A stretch of 64,000 nucleotides of DNA from NCEH01 sp043195135 (lineage in GTDB: Bacteria; Pseudomonadota; Alphaproteobacteria; Rhizobiales; Xanthobacteraceae), in assembly GCF_043195135.1 (NCBI RefSeq), contig NZ_JBAFWP010000006.1, one strand, 5' to 3'. A program made the translations under genes and the position numbers. Below the pieces are notes generated by a model, which was not told the DNA's origin, ran no database searches, and saw only the letters and a program-made list of their open reading frames with translations. Below, piece after piece: positions 45,315 through 54,827 of this stretch (the first letter of the stretch is position 1; each line of letters starts with the position of its first letter).

Positions 45315-48107
45315 ATGTCGAGTGCGGTCTGGGCGGGGTTGAACGAGCCGGCGGACGAAACCAGCGATAAGGATCGCCCGCTGCGGGAGGACATCCGCCT
45401 GCTGGGCCGCATCCTGGGCGACACGGTGCGCGAGCAGGAAGGCGACGATATCTTCGCCCTCGTGGAGCGCATCCGCCAGACCTCGCTGCGCTTCCACCGC
45501 GATTCCGAGGAGGGCGCACGCCAGGAGCTGGAAGGCCTGCTGGAGAGCCTGAAGTCGGACACCGCCGTGCGGATCATCCGCGCCTTCAGCTATTTCTCGC
45601 ACCTCGCCAACATTGCCGAGGACGTGCACCACACCCGCCGCAACCGCGCCCACGCGATCGCCGGCTCCGCGCCGCGCGTCGGCACCCTCGCCAACGCCTT
45701 CGCCCGCGCCGCCGCCGGCGGCAAGAGCCCGGACGCGCTCAAGGCCTTCTTCGACACGGCATTGGTCAGCCCCGTGCTCACCGCCCATCCCACCGAGGTG
45801 CGGCGCAAGAGCACACTCAACCGCGAAATGGAAATCGCCGCCTTGCTGGACCGGCGCCAGCGGGTCGAGGCCACCCCCGAGGAAGCCGCCCGCGACGTCG
45901 AGACCCTGCGCCGCGCCGTGCTCACCTTGTGGCAGACCGCCATCCTGCGGCGCATCAAGCTGACCGTGCTCGACGAGGTGGTGAACGGCCTGTCCTATTA
46001 CGACTACACCTTCCTGCACGAGGTGCCGCGCCTGTTCTGCGCCATCGAGGACCATCTCGAACGGCTCGACCCCGAGGCCGGGCCGGTGGATGTGCCCTCG
46101 TTCCTGCGGGTCGGCAGCTGGATCGGCGGCGACCGGGACGGCAATCCCTTCGTCACCGCCGACGTGCTGCGCACCACGGTGGAGCTGCACCGCGACCGCG
46201 CCATGCAATTCCACCGCGAGGAAGTGGAGGCGCTTGCCGCCGAACTCTCGCTCGCGAGCCGGCTGGTTCCGGTTTCGGCGGAGCTGACCGAACTCGCCGC
46301 GCGCTCCCCGGACACCTCCGCCCGCCACCAGGACGAGCCCTATCGCCGGGCCCTCGCCACCCTCGCGGCGCGCCTCGCCGCGAGCGAGGCGGCGCTGAAG
46401 GGCGCCACCGTCCCCGCCGACCCGGCCTTTCCGCCCTATGAGAGCGCCGCCGCCTTCAAGGCCGACCTCGACATCATCCACCGCTCGCTGTGCGAGAACG
46501 GCTCGCGCGTCCTGGCGCGGGGACGCCTGCGCAACCTGCGGCGGGCCGCCGACTGCTTCGGCTTCCACCTCGCGAGCCTCGACCTGCGGCAGAATTCCGA
46601 TGTCCATGCCCGCACGGTCGGCGAACTGCTGGAGGCGGTCTCGCCCGGCACCAATTATGCCGGCATGGACGAGGAGGCGCGCATCGCCCTGCTGACGGGC
46701 GAGCTCACCAACGCCCGCCCCCTCGCCTCGCCCTTCCTCACCTATTCGGACGAGACCCAGTCGGAACTCGCGATCCTGCGGGAAGCCGCGCACGCCCACC
46801 GCATGCTGGGCGGCGCGGTGATCCCCAATTGCATCATCTCCAAGGCGGAGGGCGTCTCGGACCTGCTGGAAGTGGCGCTACTGCTGAAGGAAGTGGGGCT
46901 GGTGCAGGCGAGCGGCACCAGCGCGCTCAACATCATCCCGCTGTTCGAGACGATCGGCGATCTCCAGGCCTGCGCCAAGGTGATGGATCGCATGCTGGCG
47001 ATCCCGCAATATCGCAGCCTGGTGGACAGCCGCGGCGGCGAGCAGGAAGTGATGCTCGGCTATTCCGACAGCAACAAGGACGGCGGCTTCGTCACCTCGG
47101 GCTGGGAATTGTACAAGGCCGAGACCTCGCTGATCGAGGTGTTCGCCCGCCACAATGTGCGGCTGCGCCTGTTCCACGGGCGCGGCGGCTCGGTGGGGCG
47201 CGGCGGCGGGCCGAGCTATGACGCCATTCTCGCCCAGCCCGCCGGCGCGGTGGACGGGCAGATCCGCGTGACCGAGCAGGGCGAGATCATCGCCTCCAAA
47301 TATTCAAATCCCGACGTCGGCCGGCGCAATCTGGAGATCCTGGTCTCCGCCACCCTCGACGCCACGCTGCTCCAGCCGGAACAGGCCGATCCGCGGCCGG
47401 AATTCTCCGCCTTCATGGAGGAATTGTCGGACCGCGCTTTTGCCGCCTATCGCGGCCTCGTCTATGAGACCCCCGGCTTCGAGGATTATTTCTGGTCCTC
47501 GACCGTGATCAGCGAGATCGCCACGCTGAACATCGGCTCGCGCCCCGCCTCGCGCAACAAGACCCGCTCCATCGAGGCGCTGCGGGCGATCCCCTGGGTG
47601 TTCTCCTGGGCCCAGTGCCGCCTCATGCTGCCGGCCTGGTACGGCTTCGGCACGGCGGTGAAGGGCTTCCTCGCCGCCCACCCGGACGACGGGATGGCGC
47701 AATTGCGCGCCATGTACAAGGAATGGCCGTTCTTCCGCACGCTGCTGTCCAACATGGACATGGTGCTCTCGAAAAGCTCGCTGGCGGTGGCCTCGCGCTA
47801 TGCCGAGCTGGTGCCGGACGAACTGCTGCGCGCCCGCATCTTCGAGCGCATCCGCGCCGAATACGAAACCTCCATCGAACTGCTGCTCGCCATCATGGGC
47901 CAGAAGCGCCTGCTGGAGGGGAACCCCCTGCTCGACCGCTCGATCCGCAACCGCTTCCCCTATCTCGACCCGCTCAACCATGTTCAGGTGCACATGCTGA
48001 AGCTGCACCGCCGCGCCCAGGCGGGCGAGGATGTGGGGGACAAGGTGCTGCACGGCATCCAGCTCACCATCAACGGCATCTCCGCCGGATTGCGCAATTC
48101 GGGGTGA
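45315..48107 (+). CDS. ppc: Phosphoenolpyruvate carboxylase
   Basis: A 930-residue enzyme fixing bicarbonate on PEP to give oxaloacetate. It has the catalytic VLTAHPTEVRRKS, the substrate-binding FHGRGGSVGRGGGPSYDAIL around the second signature, GYSDSNKDGG, and the invariant C-terminal RNSG. It is divergent from the type I secretion genes and followed by the MazEF module. Start ATG 45315 gives the standard length. Confidence 0.97.
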   Translation: MSSAVWAGLNEPADETSDKDRPLREDIRLLGRILGDTVREQEGDDIFALVERIRQTSLRFHRDSEEGARQELEGLLESLKSDTAVRIIRAFSYFSHLANIAEDVHHTRRNRAHAIAGSAPRVGTLANAFARAAAGGKSPDALKAFFDTALVSPVLTAHPTEVRRKSTLNREMEIAALLDRRQRVEATPEEAARDVETLRRAVLTLWQTAILRRIKLTVLDEVVNGLSYYDYTFLHEVPRLFCAIEDHLERLDPEAGPVDVPSFLRVGSWIGGDRDGNPFVTADVLRTTVELHRDRAMQFHREEVEALAAELSLASRLVPVSAELTELAARSPDTSARHQDEPYRRALATLAARLAASEAALKGATVPADPAFPPYESAAAFKADLDIIHRSLCENGSRVLARGRLRNLRRAADCFGFHLASLDLRQNSDVHARTVGELLEAVSPGTNYAGMDEEARIALLTGELTNARPLASPFLTYSDETQSELAILREAAHAHRMLGGAVIPNCIISKAEGVSDLLEVALLLKEVGLVQASGTSALNIIPLFETIGDLQACAKVMDRMLAIPQYRSLVDSRGGEQEVMLGYSDSNKDGGFVTSGWELYKAETSLIEVFARHNVRLRLFHGRGGSVGRGGGPSYDAILAQPAGAVDGQIRVTEQGEIIASKYSNPDVGRRNLEILVSATLDATLLQPEQADPRPEFSAFMEELSDRAFAAYRGLVYETPGFEDYFWSSTVISEIATLNIGSRPASRNKTRSIEALRAIPWVFSWAQCRLMLPAWYGFGTAVKGFLAAHPDDGMAQLRAMYKEWPFFRTLLSNMDMVLSKSSLAVASRYAELVPDELLRARIFERIRAEYETSIELLLAIMGQKRLLEGNPLLDRSIRNRFPYLDPLNHVQVHMLKLHRRAQAGEDVGDKVLHGIQLTINGISAGLRNSG

Positions 48108-48159
48108 AAAGGGGGCTTGGACGCAGATCACACGCGAAGCGTTGTGGGATATCTTCCCG

Positions 48160-48187
48160 TTGCCTTTGAACTCGGAAGCGTTATGTA
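48160..48187 (+). promoter_or_regulatory. Candidate mazEF promoter
   Basis: TTGCCT (48160-48165) and TATGTA (48182-48187) are 16 bases apart and directly precede the palindromic operator. A repressor on the operator would cover the start site. Confidence 0.5.
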
Positions 48188-48214
48188 TATCCAACGTAGA
48201 TACGACGTAGGATA
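48188..48214. promoter_or_regulatory. 27-bp palindromic operator of the mazEF module
   Basis: An imperfect palindrome of the form TATCC-n-ACGT-n-G-nnn-C-n-ACGT-n-GGATA, centred at 48201, 22 bases before the antitoxin ATG. Antitoxins of this type usually bind such sites to repress their own operon. The symmetry is seen; the binding is inferred. Confidence 0.65.
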
Positions 48215-48235
48215 GAGAGAGCGGAGGCGTTCCCG

Positions 48236-48478
48236 ATGATCACCACAATTGCAAAATGGGGGAACAGCATGGCGCTGCGCCTTCCCGCCGCCTTCGTGCG
48301 TGAAATCGCCGTCCGCGAGGGTACGTCGGTCGATATTTCCATCGTCGACGGCGCACTCGTGGTGCGCCCTGTCGAACCAATGCCGACCTATGATTTAGAT
48401 ACCCTTCTGAGGCAAATCAGCGACGACAACCGTCACGACGAGGTGCTTGCAAGCCCCTCTGTGGGCAATGAATTTTAA
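48236..48478 (+). CDS. mazE: MazE-like antitoxin (AbrB fold)
   Basis: An 80-residue antitoxin. The N-terminal swapped-hairpin AbrB/MazE DNA-binding domain is clear (TTIAKWGNSMALRLPAAFV). The acidic C-terminal tail (YDLDTLLRQISDDNRHDE) is the toxin-neutralising part. Its stop overlaps the toxin start by one base (TAATG). The base composition is less GC-rich than its neighbours ppc and purA, fitting horizontal acquisition. Confidence 0.92.
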   Translation: MITTIAKWGNSMALRLPAAFVREIAVREGTSVDISIVDGALVVRPVEPMPTYDLDTLLRQISDDNRHDEVLASPSVGNEF

Positions 48479-48810
48479 TGCCCTATTGCCCCGAAAAATA
48501 CGATGTCATCTGGATCGATTTCGATCCGCAAACCGGAAGGGAACAAGCCCACAGGCGCCCGGCCTTTGTGTTGTCTCCCGCCAGATACAACGCGAAGGCC
48601 CGCCTGTGCCTCCTTTGTCCGATTACAAATCAGGAGAAGGGATATCCCTTCGAAGTGAACGTTCCCGGCGGCCACAAGACGAGCGGTGTGGTCCTCTCAG
48701 ACCAAATCAAAAGCCTGGACTGGTCCGCCAGGAACGCAGCCTTTATTGAAAGCCGCCCCGACTTTGCCGGCGAGGTGCTTGCAAAAATGCGGGCGATCCT
48801 CGGCATTTAA
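48478..48810 (+). CDS. mazF: MazF/PemK-family endoribonuclease toxin
   Basis: A 110-residue toxin cutting single-stranded mRNA at short motifs. It shows DVIWIDFDPQTGREQAHRRPAFVLSP, recognisable by its core FDPQTGREQ and the RRPA(F/L)VLSP turn, then LCPITNQEKGYPFEV and GVVLSDQIKSLDW with catalytic residues of the ChpB/MazF type. Translationally coupled to the antitoxin. The cleavage motif cannot be predicted from the sequence. Confidence 0.92.
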   Translation: MPYCPEKYDVIWIDFDPQTGREQAHRRPAFVLSPARYNAKARLCLLCPITNQEKGYPFEVNVPGGHKTSGVVLSDQIKSLDWSARNAAFIESRPDFAGEVLAKMRAILGI

Positions 48811-48960
48811 GTTCCAGGCGGGACATGGTCGGCAAACGCTCCGCCTTGCCTCGCAAGCCCCGATCCCGTAAGACGCACCCATCTGGCCCCGGACAAACCG
48901 GGGCTTTGCTTTGTTCGCGCGCGCCGCATCCGGCCGCGCCCCGGCGGAGGACCGCTCACC

Positions 48961-50253
48961 TTGGCCAACGTGGTCGTTGTCGGCTCGCAATGGGGCGACG
49001 AAGGAAAAGGCAAGATCGTCGACTGGCTCTCCGAGCAGGCCGATGTGGTGGTTCGCTTCCAGGGGGGCCACAATGCGGGCCATACCCTGGTGGTGAACGG
49101 CGTCACCTATAAGCTCTCGCTGCTGCCCTCGGGCGTGGTGCGCCCCGGCAAGCTTTCGGTCATCGGCAATGGCGTGGTGCTCGATCCCCAGGCGCTGGTG
49201 GATGAACTCGCCCGCCTCGCGGCTCAGGGCGTCGTCGTCGGCCATGAGCGTTTGCGCATCGCCGAGACCACCCCGCTGATCCTGCCCTTGCACCGCGAGC
49301 TGGACGCCCTGCGCGAAGGCGCCAATCCCGGCACCCGCATCGGTACCACCAAGCGCGGCATCGGCCCGGCTTATGAGGACAAGGTGGGCCGCCGCGCGAT
49401 CCGCCTCGTGGACCTCGCCGACCTGTCGAGCCTGCCGGCCAAGGTCGAGCGCCTGCTCAGCCATCACAATCCCCTGCGGCGCGGCCTCGGCCTGGACGAG
49501 GTGGATTCGGCGGCGCTGATCGCCGAGCTGGAAGCCATCGCCCCCAAGGTCCTGCCGTTCATGGACCGGGTGTGGGAACTGCTCGACAGGGCGCGCCGCG
49601 ACGGCAAGAAGATCCTGTTCGAAGGCGCCCAGGGCGCGCTGCTGGACATCGACCACGGTACCTATCCCTACGTCACGTCGTCCAACACCGTCGCCTCCGG
49701 CGCGGCGAGCGGATCGGGCGTCGGCCCGGGGGCGCTGGACTATGTGCTCGGCATCACCAAGGCCTACACCACGCGCGTCGGCGAGGGCCCGTTCCCGTCC
49801 GAGCTGACGGACGAGGTGGGCAAGACGCTCGGCACCAAGGGCCGCGAATTCGGCGTCGTCACCGGCCGCCCGCGCCGCTGCGGCTGGTTCGACGCCGTGC
49901 TGGTGCGCCAGACCGTGAAGACCTGCGGCATCCACGGCATCGCGCTGACCAAGCTCGACGTGCTGGACGGCTTCGAGGAGCTGAAGGTGTGCGTCGGCTA
50001 CCGGCTCGACGGCAAGGAGATCGATTATCTCCCGGCCGAGAGCGGCCAGCAGGCCCGCGCGGTGCCGATCTATGAGACCATTCCCGGCTGGAAGGAATCC
50101 ACCGCCGGCGCGCGCTCCTGGGCCGATCTTCCGGCCGAGGCGGTGAAATATGTGCGCTGGGTCGAGGAACTGATCGGCTGCCCGGTGGCTGTGCTTTCGA
50201 CGAGCCCGGAACGGGATGACACAATTTTGGTGCAAAATCCGTTTCAAGCTTAA
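48961..50253 (+). CDS. purA: Adenylosuccinate synthetase
   Basis: A 430-residue enzyme joining IMP and aspartate with GTP. The P-loop GSQWGDEGKGK is near the N-terminus, with FQGGHNAGHTLV and GTTKRGIGPAYEDK following, and the switch loop in GEGPFPSEL. The start appears to be TTG at 48961 (MANVVVVG); no ATG is available at that point. It works in the same purine pathway as purH elsewhere in the window. Confidence 0.96.
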   Translation: MANVVVVGSQWGDEGKGKIVDWLSEQADVVVRFQGGHNAGHTLVVNGVTYKLSLLPSGVVRPGKLSVIGNGVVLDPQALVDELARLAAQGVVVGHERLRIAETTPLILPLHRELDALREGANPGTRIGTTKRGIGPAYEDKVGRRAIRLVDLADLSSLPAKVERLLSHHNPLRRGLGLDEVDSAALIAELEAIAPKVLPFMDRVWELLDRARRDGKKILFEGAQGALLDIDHGTYPYVTSSNTVASGAASGSGVGPGALDYVLGITKAYTTRVGEGPFPSELTDEVGKTLGTKGREFGVVTGRPRRCGWFDAVLVRQTVKTCGIHGIALTKLDVLDGFEELKVCVGYRLDGKEIDYLPAESGQQARAVPIYETIPGWKESTAGARSWADLPAEAVKYVRWVEELIGCPVAVLSTSPERDDTILVQNPFQA

Positions 50254-50290
50254 CCAAAGCTTTGCTGATCTCCTCCAATCTTAAGCGCTG

Positions 50291-51694
50291 ATGGCTGATT
50301 ATTACCCGCTCCTGGTTCGCGCGATCGCCGGTCTCCCGTCCAACACGGCCGAGACGCGGAAGATCATGTTCGACCGCGCGCGGAACACGCTCCTGAAGCA
50401 ATTGCGCGGCGTCGAGCCGCCATTGCCCGAAGGGGAGATCACCCGCGAGCGCCAGTCGCTGGAAGAGGCCATCCGCCGGATCGAAGCGGAGCAGAAGGCT
50501 CTTTCCCCGGTGGCGGAACCGCCCGCCCCGCCGGAGCCGCCCCCGCCCCCCGAACCTGTGGCCGCTCCGCCGCCGGAACCGGCCGCCGCCGCGCAGCCGC
50601 CGGTTTCCACCGGCGCCGAGCCGCCGCGCCGCCGCCTCGGCGAAAACCTCGCACGCCCGAGCTTCTCCCCGCCGTCCGAGAACGAGGCGCCGGATGCGGC
50701 GACGGACGACAGCGCCACCGACCAGCGCCCGACCCTCGGCAAGCCCAAGGTCGCGAGCCGCACCCCGCGTCCGCGCATGCCGGTCTCCGACGATGCCAAG
50801 GCCAGCGGGCGCGGCCGCCGCACGCTGATCTATTTCGCCCTGGCCATCCTGGCGGTCGGCGGCATCGCGCTCGGCGTGGTCAATCACGAAACCCTGGAGC
50901 AGCTCGTCTTTTCGCGCTCGGCCGCCCCGCCGGCGCCGGCCCAGCAGGGCGCCGATGCCGCGCGGCCCGCGAGCGAGCCGGCCAAGAGCGCGGATCGCGT
51001 CGCCCAGGCGTCCGGCGATGCCGCCCGCCGTCCGCCGCCGATGCCGCAGCGCCCGACCAGCGGCACCCAGCGCGCGGTCCTGTTCGAGGAAAGCGCCTCC
51101 GGTCCGCAGGGCCTGCAAAGCTATGAAGGCACGGTCACCTGGAAGACCGAGACCTTCAACGCCGGACCCGGCCTGCCGCCCGACACCGGCATTCGCGCGG
51201 AATTGCAGATTCCCGAACGGCGCATGGCGCTTTCGTTCGTGCTGCGGCGCAATACCGACCAGACCCTGCCGGCTTCGCACACCATCGAGATCGGCTTTAC
51301 CCTGCCGGCGGACTTCCCCTATGGCGGCATCACCAATGTGCCCGGCATCCGCATGAAGCAGACCGAAGGCGCCCAAGGTGCGCCGCTGGTGGGCTTGTCC
51401 GTGCGGGTGAACCCGACCTATTTCCTGGTGGGCCTCTCGGCCGTGCCGGCGGATCGCCAGCGCAATATCCAACTGCTTCAGACCCGGCCGTGGATCGACA
51501 TTCCGGTGGTCTATACCAATAACAAGCGGGCGATCATCGCGTTCGAGAAGGGCGCGCCGGGGGAACAGGCGTTCCAGGATGCCTTCACCGCCTGGGGAGA
51601 ATGGCAGCCGCAGGTCTCAGCCCCGCCGCCGCTGGACGCCGGCACGGCCCCCATGACCGCGCCCCTAGCCGCGCCCGCGCCGGGCGGCGGCTGA
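50291..51694 (+). CDS. Conserved membrane-anchored protein of unknown function
   Basis: A 467-residue protein 37 bases after purA. It has a charged N-terminal helix region (1-70), a Pro/Ala-rich linker (72-110), a single membrane helix at about 179-196 (LIYFALAILAVGGIALGV), and a probably periplasmic C-terminal domain (about 250-440) with regular beta-rich sequence. The same gene after purA is common in Rhizobiales, but I know no function. It ends in an Ala/Pro tail. Confidence 0.8.
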   Translation: MADYYPLLVRAIAGLPSNTAETRKIMFDRARNTLLKQLRGVEPPLPEGEITRERQSLEEAIRRIEAEQKALSPVAEPPAPPEPPPPPEPVAAPPPEPAAAAQPPVSTGAEPPRRRLGENLARPSFSPPSENEAPDAATDDSATDQRPTLGKPKVASRTPRPRMPVSDDAKASGRGRRTLIYFALAILAVGGIALGVVNHETLEQLVFSRSAAPPAPAQQGADAARPASEPAKSADRVAQASGDAARRPPPMPQRPTSGTQRAVLFEESASGPQGLQSYEGTVTWKTETFNAGPGLPPDTGIRAELQIPERRMALSFVLRRNTDQTLPASHTIEIGFTLPADFPYGGITNVPGIRMKQTEGAQGAPLVGLSVRVNPTYFLVGLSAVPADRQRNIQLLQTRPWIDIPVVYTNNKRAIIAFEKGAPGEQAFQDAFTAWGEWQPQVSAPPPLDAGTAPMTAPLAAPAPGGG

Positions 51695-51777
51695 TCCGGG
51701 GCTTTTCTCCCCGCCTCACGAGGGCGGCGGCATGCGCTTCCTTCTTGAGCTGACGCATCGTCTCGGCGCGCGCCCTC

Positions 51778-54564
51778 TCAGCCGGCCTTCTGTGTCCGCA
51801 AGCCCTTGAGCTTGTACAGCGCCTCCAGCGCCTCGCGCGGCGTGAGGCTGTCGGGATCGAGCCCGTCCAGCGCCGTCAGAGCGGGATCGGGCGCCCGCGC
51901 CGCGGCGGGCGGGTCCGGCCGGCGGGCGGCGGCGAACAAAGGCAGCTCGTCCAGCAGCTTCTGCGCCGGCGCCGCCCGCTCCGCCGCTTCCAGTTCCGCC
52001 AGCACGGATTTGGCGCGGGCGATCACCGCAGGCGGCAGGCCGGCGAGCTTCGCCACCTGGATGCCGTAGGAGCGATCCGCCGCTCCGGCGATCACCTCAT
52101 GCAGGAACACCACGTCGCCCTGCCATTCCGCCACCTTCACGGTGGCGTTCATCAGCCGCTCGCAGCGCTGGGTCAGGGCGGTCAATTCGTGGAAATGGGT
52201 GGCGAACAGGGCCCGGCTGCGGTTGATCTCGTGCAGGTGCTCCAGGCTCGCCCAGGCGATCGACATGCCGTCGAAGGTGGAGGTGCCGCGCCCGATCTCG
52301 TCGAGGATCACCAGCGAGCGCGGGGTCGCCTGGTTCAGGATGGCGGCGGTCTCCACCATTTCCACCATGAAGGTGGAGCGGCCGCGCGCCAGATCGTCCG
52401 CCGCGCCGACGCGGGAAAACAGGCGATCCACCACCCCCAGCCGCGCGGCGCGCGCCGGCACGAAGGCGCCGGCCTGCGCCAGCACCGCTATCAGCGCGTT
52501 CTGGCGCAGGAAGGTGGACTTGCCCGCCATGTTCGGGCCGGTCACGAGCCAGATCCGGCCGGCCTCCTTGCCGGGCGGGGCGGACAGATCGCAATCATTG
52601 GCGACGAACGGCCCGCCGCCCTTCGCCAGCGCCTGCTCCACCACCGGATGGCGTCCGCCCTGGACCTCGAAATCGACGCCACCGGTCATCTCCGGGCGCA
52701 CATGGCGCTCGTCCACGGCGAGGCGCGCGAGGCCGGCGAACACATCGAGTTCCGCAAGAGCCTCGGCGGCGGCGCGGATCGCGCCCGCCTGCGCCACCAC
52801 GGCGGCGGCGAGGCGGTCGAAAATATGCTGCTCCAGCGCGAGCGATCGCTCGCCGGCGCTGGCGATGCGGCTTTCCAGATCGCCTAGTTCCACGCTGGTG
52901 AAGCGCACCGCGCCGGCCAGCGTCTGGCGATGCACGAAGGTGGCGGAAAACGGCGCCTCGCGCAGGCGCTCGCCATGCTGGGCGGTGACCTCCACGAAAT
53001 AGCCCAGCACCGCATTGTGCCGGATCTTCAGGGAGCGGATGCCGGTCTCGTCCACATAGCGCCGCTCCAGCGCCGCCACCACGCGCCGGCTCTCGTCGCG
53101 CAGCGCCCGCGTCGCGTCGAGGTCGGCATCGTAGCCCGCGCGGATGAAGCCGCCATCGCGGCGGGTGAGCGGCGGCTCGTCCTCCAGGGCGGCGGCAAGG
53201 TCGCGCGCCAGCTCCCGGTCCATGCCGGCCAAAGCGAGGATGGCGCGGGCCAGATCGCGCGGCGGCTCGTCGACAAAGGCGGCGGCGAGCGCGAACCCTT
53301 CCTCCAGCCCCCGGCCGACGGCAGCAAGGTCGCGCGGGCTCGCCCGGCCGAGGGACAGCCGGGAGAGGGCGCGCGCCAGATCCGGCGCCCCGGCCAGCCC
53401 GCGCCGCAGAACGGCGAGGATCTCGGCATTGCCGGCGAGAAATTCCACCGCATCGTGCCGCGCGCGGATGGCGGCAAGATCGGTGAGCGGCTCGGAAATG
53501 CGCCGTGCCAGCAGGCGCGCGCCGGCGGCGGTCACAGTGCGATCGACGGCGGCGAGGAGCGAGCCGCGTCGCTCGCCGGCGAGCGTGCGCACCAGCTCCA
53601 GATTGGCGCGCGTGCCGGCATCGATCAGCATCAGGGCGCCGTCGGCCTCGCGCACCGGCGGTGCCAGGGCCGGCCGCGCGCCCAATTGGGTGCGCTCCAC
53701 ATAGGCGACGATGGCGGCGGCGGCGATCAGCTCGGCGCGGGAGAAGGCGCCGAATGCCTCCAGCGTCGCGACGCCGAAGAAGCCCGCGAGCCGGCCTTCC
53801 GCGCCCGCGCCCTCGAACCCCTGGCGCGGCAGGGGGGTGACGGCGGGAAGCTGATCCCAGATCTCGCGCAGGTCGCCGTCTTCATACAGCGCGTCCGAGA
53901 TCAGGACTTCCGCCGGCTCGATGCGGGCAAGGTCGGCGGTAAGGTCGGCGCGATTGGTGGAGACCACGCGGAAGCCGCCGGTGGAAACGTCCGCATAGGC
54001 CAGCGCATAGGCATGGGCATCGCCCTCCCCACCGGCGCGGGTGCGGGCGACGGCGAGCAACACATTGTCGCGCCGCGCGTCGAGCAAGGCGTCCTCGGTG
54101 AGGGTGCCGGGGGTGACGAGGCGGGTCACGTCCCGCCGCACCACGCTTTTGCCGCCGCGCTTGCGCGCCTCCGCGGGATCTTCCAGCTGCTCGCACACCG
54201 CGACGCGGAAGCCGAGCGCGATCAGCTTGTGGAGATATTCCTCCGCCCGCGACACCGGCACGCCGCACATGGGGATGTCCTCGCCCAGGTGCTTGCCGCG
54301 CTTGGTGAGAACGATGCCCAGCGCCTGGGAGGCCTGCTCGGCATCCTCGAAGAACAATTCGTAGAAATCGCCCATGCGGTAGAACAGCAGGCAGTCGGGA
54401 TTGGCCGCCTTGATCTCCACGAACTGGGCCATGACCGGCGTGACATGCCCTTCGGCGGCGCGCGGCGCCTGAGCCTTTGCGGCGCGCGCGCCCTCCCCCG
54501 CCGCGGCCGGGACGGGATCGCTTTCGACGGGATCGGCTTGCGGATGGAGCCCTTCGCTGGTCAT
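51778..54564 (-). CDS. mutS: DNA mismatch repair protein MutS
   Basis: A 928-residue MutS. The mismatch-recognition domain near residue 55 shows FYRMGDFYELFFEDA with the Phe-x-Glu wedge. The C-terminal ATPase has Walker A GPNMAGKSTFLRQ, FSRVGAADDLARGRSTFMVEM and Walker B VILDEIGRGTSTFDG. It recognises mismatches and recruits MutL. The length is typical. It is convergent with the membrane-protein gene to its left. Confidence 0.97.
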   Translation of the reverse strand: MTSEGLHPQADPVESDPVPAAAGEGARAAKAQAPRAAEGHVTPVMAQFVEIKAANPDCLLFYRMGDFYELFFEDAEQASQALGIVLTKRGKHLGEDIPMCGVPVSRAEEYLHKLIALGFRVAVCEQLEDPAEARKRGGKSVVRRDVTRLVTPGTLTEDALLDARRDNVLLAVARTRAGGEGDAHAYALAYADVSTGGFRVVSTNRADLTADLARIEPAEVLISDALYEDGDLREIWDQLPAVTPLPRQGFEGAGAEGRLAGFFGVATLEAFGAFSRAELIAAAAIVAYVERTQLGARPALAPPVREADGALMLIDAGTRANLELVRTLAGERRGSLLAAVDRTVTAAGARLLARRISEPLTDLAAIRARHDAVEFLAGNAEILAVLRRGLAGAPDLARALSRLSLGRASPRDLAAVGRGLEEGFALAAAFVDEPPRDLARAILALAGMDRELARDLAAALEDEPPLTRRDGGFIRAGYDADLDATRALRDESRRVVAALERRYVDETGIRSLKIRHNAVLGYFVEVTAQHGERLREAPFSATFVHRQTLAGAVRFTSVELGDLESRIASAGERSLALEQHIFDRLAAAVVAQAGAIRAAAEALAELDVFAGLARLAVDERHVRPEMTGGVDFEVQGGRHPVVEQALAKGGGPFVANDCDLSAPPGKEAGRIWLVTGPNMAGKSTFLRQNALIAVLAQAGAFVPARAARLGVVDRLFSRVGAADDLARGRSTFMVEMVETAAILNQATPRSLVILDEIGRGTSTFDGMSIAWASLEHLHEINRSRALFATHFHELTALTQRCERLMNATVKVAEWQGDVVFLHEVIAGAADRSYGIQVAKLAGLPPAVIARAKSVLAELEAAERAAPAQKLLDELPLFAAARRPDPPAAARAPDPALTALDGLDPDSLTPREALEALYKLKGLRTQKAG

Positions 54565-54748
54565 GGCCGCAGGCTAGAGCACGCGGCCGGGCAAGGAAAT
54601 CGCGCCGCCGGCGCTTTCCCCCGTCATTGGGGGCCGGCGAGGGAAAAGGGCGCTCCTTCCCTCATCCCTCGGAGAGGCCCGGCCGTGACCGCCCCCTGTC
54701 CGACGCAAGGGCGCGAAAGGAATGCGCGAAAGGGGGCGCGCGCAAACG

Positions 54749-54779
54749 AAAAAGGCGCGGCACCCGAAGGTACCGCGCC
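54749..54779 (-). terminator. Intrinsic terminator of the PiT gene
   Basis: On the minus strand GGCGCGGTACC-TTCG-GGTGCCGCGCC (54779-54754) forms an 11-bp stem with one wobble pair and a TTCG loop, followed by TTTTT (54753-54749). It lies about 50 bases after the PiT stop codon. Confidence 0.9.
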
Positions 54780-54827
54780 CATGTCGGACCCGTGCGGCGC
54801 GCCGGGGCAACCGGCCGCCCCGCCCGG

